From Cristatella mucedo (taxonomy: Eukaryota > Bryozoa > Phylactolaemata > Cristatellidae), in the NCBI GenBank assembly GCA_009760855.2, contig WPIO01000183.1, forward strand, positions 188,001 to 252,000: 64,000 nt of DNA, written 5' to 3'. Positions 58,861 through 64,000 of the stretch are shown here, piece by piece (position 1 is the stretch's first letter; every line of letters begins with the position of its first letter). Both the position numbers and the translations under genes were made by a program. The notes under the pieces are model-generated. The model ran no database searches. It worked only from the letters and a program-made list of their open reading frames with translations, and was not told the DNA's origin.

Positions 58861-59160
58861 CTAACTGGGATGCCGTTCTTTTTTAAACTTGTTGACAGTA
58901 AGCCGTCGCACATAACCGTAGATGACCAGCTACTCGGACGTTCGATGTTTCTGCAGCGAAAAAGTTTTTAACAGTTTAGTATTAGTGTCCAATTAAATAT
59001 TAGCTTCCTTATTAAATCTAATCTTTAAAGATTGCGATAATGTTAGCGTAATTATTTATGTTTAATCTTTAAAGGCTGCCTAATATTTAAGCCGCAGGGT
59101 TTATTTCGCTCGCTGCCGGTAAACATTTATTCAGTGCTGGCGACTGCCATTGCACACCGA
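58861..59160. other. Unassigned AT-rich sequence
   Basis: No gene. TTTAATCTTTAAAG occurs twice (near 59019 and 59060) in degenerate form. Confidence 0.35.
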
Positions 59161-59165
59161 CACGA

Positions 59166-59226
59166 ACGATCTCGGTCGAGCCCCGGTCTTGATCGAGCCT
59201 CGGTCTCGGTCGAACCTCGGTCTCGT
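59166..59226 (-). repeat. Inverted mini-cluster of the 17-bp minisatellite
   Basis: CGGTCGAGCCCCGGTCTTGA and CGGTCTCGGTCGAACCTCGG are reverse-complement units of the array that starts about 300 bp downstream, about three copies. Confidence 0.9.
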
Positions 59227-59524
59227 TTTCTCCCGCTAGAGGGCTTCATGCACTGCAATTCTAATACGTCTGAGCCAGCTACGCAAGCCGGATTGTGGCG
59301 GGTAATTTCCATGCACGATTATGCGACTCCCTGAAAGGTTCTGTCTCTCTAGAAGACGATGCCGTCCTATTGCGGTCGATGACGATTTTAGACGATAGAT
59401 TTGCCCTTGTATACGATGAACCTTAATGAACGATGCTGTTTCGCATACAGCATGTTCTGTCGCTCTTGCTGGCACTGCCCTGTCTCTTGCGGAAGATTAC
59501 TATCCTGTGGACACTGTCGAGATA

Positions 59525-61965
59525 AACCAAGGCGCGAACGCGACCGAGTCGCGGCCGCGACCGAGGGGTGTCGCGCGACTGAGGCGCGGCCGTGACCGTG
59601 GCGCGTCCACGACCGAGGCTAGACCACGAGCTCGGTGCTCGACCGCGACCGAGGCCTAACGGCGAGTCCGAGGCTCGACAGCGAGACCAAGGCTTGACGG
59701 CGAGACCAAGGCTCGACGGCGAATCCAGAATAAACGGCGAGTCGAGGCTCAACGGGGAATCGAGAATTGACCGCGATACCAAGGCTCGACCGCGAGGCCG
59801 AGGCTCGACAGCGAGTCGAGAATTCACGGCAGGTCGTGAATCCACAGCAGGTCAAAACTCGACGACGGGTAAAAAATGGACCTTGGGTCGAGGCCCGACG
59901 GCGAGCCCGAGGCTCAAAGGCCAGTCCGAGAATTGACGGCGAGTCGAGAATCGACGACGAGACGAGAATCAAGGCTGGACCGCGAAGCCGAGTCTCGACC
60001 ACGAAGCCGAAGCTCGACCGCGGATCCCAGCCGTAACCACGAGGCCGAGGCTCAACCACGAGGGCGAGGCCGAGGCTTGACCGCGATGCCGAGCTTTGAC
60101 CACAAGGTCAAGGCTCGACCGCGAGGCCGATGCCCGATCGCGAGACCGAGGCTCGACCGAGACCGAGGCTCGACCGAGACCGAGGCTCGACCGAGACCGG
60201 GGCTCAACCGAGACCGAGGCTCGACCGAGACCGAGGCTCGACCGAGACCGAGGCTCGACCGAGACCGAGGCTCGACCGAGACCGAGGCTCGACCGAGACC
60301 GAGGCTCGACCAAGACCGAGGCTCGACCGAGACCAAGGCTCGACAGAGACCGAGGCTCAACCGAAACCGAGGCTCGACGGAGACCGACGCTCGACGGAGA
60401 CCGAGGCTCAACGGAGACCGAGGCTCGACCGAGACCGAGGCTCGACCGAGACCGAGGCTCGACCGAGACCGAGGCTCGACCGAGACCGAGGCTCGACCGA
60501 GACCGAGGCTCGACCGAGACCGAGGCTCGACCGAGACCGAGGCTCGACCGAGACCGAGGCTCGACCGAGACCGAGGCTCGACCGAGACCGAGGCTCGACC
60601 GAGACCGAGGCTCGACCGAGACCGAGGCTCGACCGAGTCTGAGGCTCGACCGAGACCGAGGCTCGACCGAGACCGAGGCTCGACCGAGACCGAGGCTCGA
60701 CCGAGACCGAGGCTCGACCGAGACCGAGGCTCGACCGAGACCGAGGCACGACCATGACCGAGGCTCGACCGAGACCGAGGCTCGACCGAGACCGAGGCTC
60801 GACGGAGACCGAGGCTCGACGGAGACCGAGGCTCGACCGAGACCGAGGCTCGACCGAGACCGAGGCTCGACGGAGACCGAGGCTCGACGGAGACCGGGGC
60901 TCGACGGAAACCGAGGCTCGACCGAGACCGAGGCTCGACCGAGACCGAGGTTCGACCGAGACCGAGGCTCGACCGAGACCGAGGCTCGACCGAGACCGAG
61001 GCTCGACCGAGACCGAGGCTCGACCGAGACCGAGGCTCGACCGAGACCGAGGCTCGACCGAGACCGAGGCTCCACCGAGACCGAGGCTCGACCGAGACCG
61101 AGGCTCGACCGAGACCGAGGCTCGACCGAAACCGAGGCTCGACCGAGGCTCGACCGAGACCGAGGCTCGACCGAGACCGAGGCTCAACCGAAACCGAGGC
61201 TCGAACGAGACCGGGGCTCGACCGAGACCGGGGCTCGACCGGGACCGGGGCTCGACGGAGACCGAGGCTCGACGGAGACCGAGGCCTGACCGAGGCTCGA
61301 CCGAGACCGAGGCTCGACCGACACGGAGGCTCGACCGAGACCGAGGCTCAACCGAAACCGAGGCTCGAACGAGACTGGGGCTCGACCGAGAACGGGGCTC
61401 GACCGGGACCGGGGGCCGACCGAGATCGAGGCTCGACCGAGACCGAGGCTCGACTGAGACCAAGGCTCGACCGAGACCGACTCTCGACCGAGAACGAGGC
61501 TCGACCGAGAATGAGGCTCGACTGAGATCGAGGCTCGACTGAGAACGAGGCTCGACCGAGAACGAGGTCGGACTGAAAAAGAGGTCCGACCGAGAACGAG
61601 GCTCAACCGAGAACGAGGCTCGACCGAGAACGAGGCTCGACCGAGATCGAGGCTCGACTGAGAACGAGGCTCGACCGAGAACGAGGTTCGACTGAAAAAG
61701 AGGTCCGACCGAGAACGAGGCTCGACCGAGAACGAGGCTCGACCGAGAACGAGGCTCGACCAAGAACGAGGCTCGACCAAGAACGAGGCTCGTCCAAGAA
61801 CGAGGCTCGATAGAAACCGAGGCTCGAAAGAAACCGAGGCTCGAAGGAAATCGAAGCTCGAAAGAAACCGAGGCTCGCCCGATACCGAGGCTCGACCGAA
61901 ACCGAGGCTCGAGCGAGACCGAGGCTCGGCCGAGACCGGGTCTAAAACGTGCCAGGGGTGTGACC
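59525..61965. repeat. 17-bp minisatellite, about 2.4 kb
   Basis: The core unit is GGCTCGACCGAGACCGA, repeated with little change from about 60130 to 61350. Edges (59.5-60.1 and 61.4-61.95 kb) hold diverged units. Because 17 is not a multiple of 3 the array cycles through all frames and lacks stops in several. This gives false open frames of up to 536 codons encoding a 17-residue repeat (RPRPRLDRDRGSTETEA on plus, SSLGLGRASVSVEPRSR on minus). A higher-order period of 119 bp (7 x 17) is seen at 61571 and 61690 around GACTGAAAAAGAGGTCCGAC. The unit is rich in CpG. I see no promoter, signal peptide or splice site. Confidence 0.95.
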
Positions 61966-63037
61966 GTGACTGAAGCTTGACCGTGACAAGGTTTGTCTGT
62001 GACGCTCGGACTTTCCAAAATTCTGCTTTGAGTGCGAAATCCTTTTGCTCAATAGTAGCCTAGCGGCGCCTTACGGCAGTGACGGCGGTGCTGCAAGTTT
62101 CGCTACAGTCACAGAAGCATTTAAAGTGCTGCCCTGGCCGTATCCTTATCTCACTTCGAATATCCGGCAGCCGTCGTAACTGCCCGAGTAATCTCGGCCG
62201 CCGTCTACATACACTGCTTGTGCGTTTTGCACGACTGTTTATTTTTTAATATTGCATATTTAAAAATATAATACAATGCAGTATCCTAATTTAAAATTGC
62301 ATGCCAAAGAATGGTTAGTACTGAGTATTTGTATAAATATATAAATGACGTGTAGCCTGTAAGTTTAATTTAATTTCCGACTTGCTTTTACGCCGTTTAC
62401 GCCGCAATTCAGGATGTAAAAGCTCACACCCCCTTCTGGTACAGATGCACAGGTTTTAATGGCGATCAGTGACTCGGTGTCGTTTAAAGCTTTGCTGTTA
62501 TTGACGTGGGTACGGTTACAAGATGGCAGGGCTGAAGGGGAATGGGTGAGGACGACCGGCGCACCACCTACACCAAACCACAAACCCTCGGCTCCATCGC
62601 TCGTTGAGACGACGACGCGACGTAATGCCGGTACTACTCGCACGGATGGCTTGCTTTCTCACTTCTAGGGCCGTCGTTAGCTCTCCGTCTGATCGAATTG
62701 CTCTCTCGCCCACTATCGAGCGGGCTAGCGGGCCTGTGTGCGATCGTCGAGTAGGCGCAAATAGAAGTGGTCGAAACTAGCAAGGATCACAACTTGATTT
62801 AGCCGCTCTCTTTACTCGCACCGATCTACCATCCGATCTTGGTTGTTTGCGAAACTTTTGTCAACAAGCAAGCGCTTCGTGCACGGATCGGTGAATTAGG
62901 GATCAATCGCACACAAACTAGTGAGCCAAGCTGAGGTCACCGCACCTCACGTGAATGGCGGGCAAGCGGTGGGCACGGCAAAGATTAGCGTCCCTTCGCG
63001 GAACAGCTCCGCTCAGAGGTCTTTCTTTTTCTCTCAG
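61966..63037. other. Unassigned sequence
   Basis: About 1.1 kb. An open frame at 62459-62668 (69 codons, plus) has no known domain. AT-rich near 62230-62350. Confidence 0.35.
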
Positions 63038-63212
63038 TGTTTGCAGGCTGGAGTTTTAGCTTTAACGACGCTTCAAAGACACCTCAATTAGCTTTGAGTA
63101 ACAACATAGAAGAGGACCTGAGTGTCAGCGCTTTTAGAGCTGGAACTTTAATTGACGGCAGGGCATTTTCGCACGACGACCTTGACTCGCGACTGATGAA
63201 TCAAGAGGACAG
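63038..63212 (+). CDS. Possible exon, unidentified protein
   Basis: A strong acceptor (CTTTCTTTTTCTCTCAG ending 63037) and a donor GTAAGG at 63213 bound 175 bp. One frame stays open: FAGWSFSFNDASKTPQLALS, then EEDLSVSAFRAGTLIDGRAF and HDDLDSRLMNQED. The composition (acidic and hydrophilic, balanced) is unlike the repeat-derived frames nearby. I recognise no family. It is the best candidate in the window for a living exon, but it stands alone. Confidence 0.4.
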
Positions 63213-63235
63213 AGAGTAAGGGAGATAGAAGAGAG

Positions 63236-63375
63236 TGGGTGAGAGAGAGAGAGAGCAGAGCCGAGCTGCTCGGAGCAGATCAGGGAGGGTAGAGAGAGAT
63301 ACAAAGTGATAGAGAGAGAGACAGACAGAGACAGAGACAGAGAGAAAGGGAACGAGGGAGGGAGAAAGATGGAGA
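63236..63375. repeat. GA-rich tract
   Basis: Imperfect GAGAGA and GACAGAGACAGAG runs just after the possible exon donor. Purine-rich on the plus strand. Confidence 0.9.
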
Positions 63376-63689
63376 GTGTGCTCAGACCGGAGGACACGAA
63401 CCAGCAGGCAAAGCATCGATATGGGCTGTCCTCCTAGCTCCGCGATTCCTAATAAGTCGCCACCAGGTGTCACCTGGCCGACGTAGTGGGCTTGTGGCGG
63501 TCGCCGACAGCACGGCGGCGGCGGCTGCGGCTTGAGGTAGGCGATGCTTCCTCGTTACAATAGCTTATTCAGTCTTGTGCTGCGGATGTCACGCCAAAGC
63601 TGCCGCCGACCTCAGTTTTTTACCTTGCCGCTTCGAAAGTGGAGGGACAGCAACGCCTTTACTTAATTGTAACTACAGTAATATTAGTA
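63376..63689. other. Unassigned sequence
   Basis: GC-rich around 63480-63540 (GGCGGCGGCTGCGG). No gene recognised. Confidence 0.35.
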
Positions 63690-63900
63690 CTAATATATCT
63701 TATACCACCCTCAGAGAACTGATTCTCTTCCCAGGTACTTTACAGATGATTTGCTTACAGCATCAAATGACACGGAAACCAGCAAATGATATGCCGTAGC
63801 ACCCACAGGCATTAGGCAGTGTAGTCGGGTGAATTCACGAAAGACAAATCTCAAAGACCCATTGAATTCTTCAATAAATGGTTGTTTTTCTAGGTTGTTT
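63690..63900 (-). mobile_element. LINE family 1 3' portion, diverged
   Basis: CACCCTCAGAGAACTGATTC and CCAGGTACTTTACAGATGAT on the plus strand are the complement of the stem-loop region. AAAGACCCATTGAATTCTTC matches the coding end. The tail is TAATATTAGTACTAATATAT. Confidence 0.65.
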
Positions 63901-63964
63901 CTAGCTTAATTGTCCTCCCTGTCAGCTACAACTCACTCGGTGGTCAAGATGAGGTCTTCTGGCC

Positions 63965-64000
63965 AAAAATAGCTCAGTTGGCAGGTGCACAGGCCCGGGA
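63965..64000 (+). mobile_element. tRNA-like SINE head at the window edge
   Basis: AATAGCTCAGTTGGCAGGTG has a tRNA-like A box (TAGCTCAGTTGG) and resembles the SINE heads at 21.68 and 34.45 kb. It is cut by the end of the window, so a tRNA gene cannot be excluded. Confidence 0.4.

Noticed and set aside
59876-62018. Open frames of 293, 397, 368 and 536 codons on both strands
   Set aside because: They are produced by a 17-bp minisatellite without stop triplets, overlap one another in opposite frames, and encode only a 17-residue repeat.

Overview
This is an animal nuclear genome window, almost certainly from an invertebrate. The evidence is short exons with GT-AG boundaries, tRNA-derived SINEs, chicken-repeat-1 (CR1)-like non-LTR retrotransposons, a pogo/Tigger DNA transposon, a C2H2 zinc-finger array, and exons of NEK10 and of a SNF2 helicase. 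The phylum cannot be decided from the sequence. There is no intact protein-coding gene, no true tRNA or rRNA gene, no operon and no CRISPR array. Most of the window is repeats, duplications and decayed genes.

Layout. 0-5.4 kb: SINEs, a 100-bp tandem duplication and a frameshifted zinc-finger gene on the minus strand (about 4.12-5.18 kb). 5.86-8.57 kb: a complete but dead pogo/Tigger transposon with degenerate terminal inverted repeats, split by a LINE. 8.6-20.7 kb: SINEs, two LINE families (one with a broken reverse transcriptase near 15.7 kb), a 1.66-kb TIR composite rich in GGGGAAATGTCC-type motifs, and a diverged satellite of about 170 bp.

20.8-36.5 kb: the main gene relic, a NEK10-like kinase on the minus strand. 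Its armadillo and N-lobe exons lie in a segmental duplication (20.8-24.5 and 32.0-36.5 kb). The remaining kinase exons lie between the copies at 30.1, 29.3, 29.0 and 25.2 kb. Exon ends and phases fit one another, but the gene is broken: HRD is HRN, DFG is DFE, and there are in-frame TGA codons, frameshifts and damaged splice sites. Its largest intron holds a 2.63-kb foldback element with near-identical 953-bp inverted arms.

36.5-43.8 kb: mostly unassigned, with LINE 3' ends, a 29-bp minisatellite and one possible exon. 43.8-58.1 kb: a tandem array of about 1.67-kb units, each carrying a minus-strand exon with SNF2-helicase motifs V and VI (SHPRH-like) and a SINE. 58.1-58.9 kb: a diverged 120-bp satellite. 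59.5-62.0 kb: a 17-bp minisatellite that stays open in several frames and gives false long ORFs. 62-64 kb: one possible exon, a GA-rich tract, a LINE 3' end and a SINE head at the edge.

Unifying theme: the 3' end of one LINE family, a 60-80 bp stem-loop followed by an ATT-rich tail, occurs at least twelve times and also forms the tail of one tRNA SINE. Unoccupied sites in the duplicated NEK10 segment and in a LINE paralogue show these pieces moving as discrete insertions, one of them only about 59 bp long.
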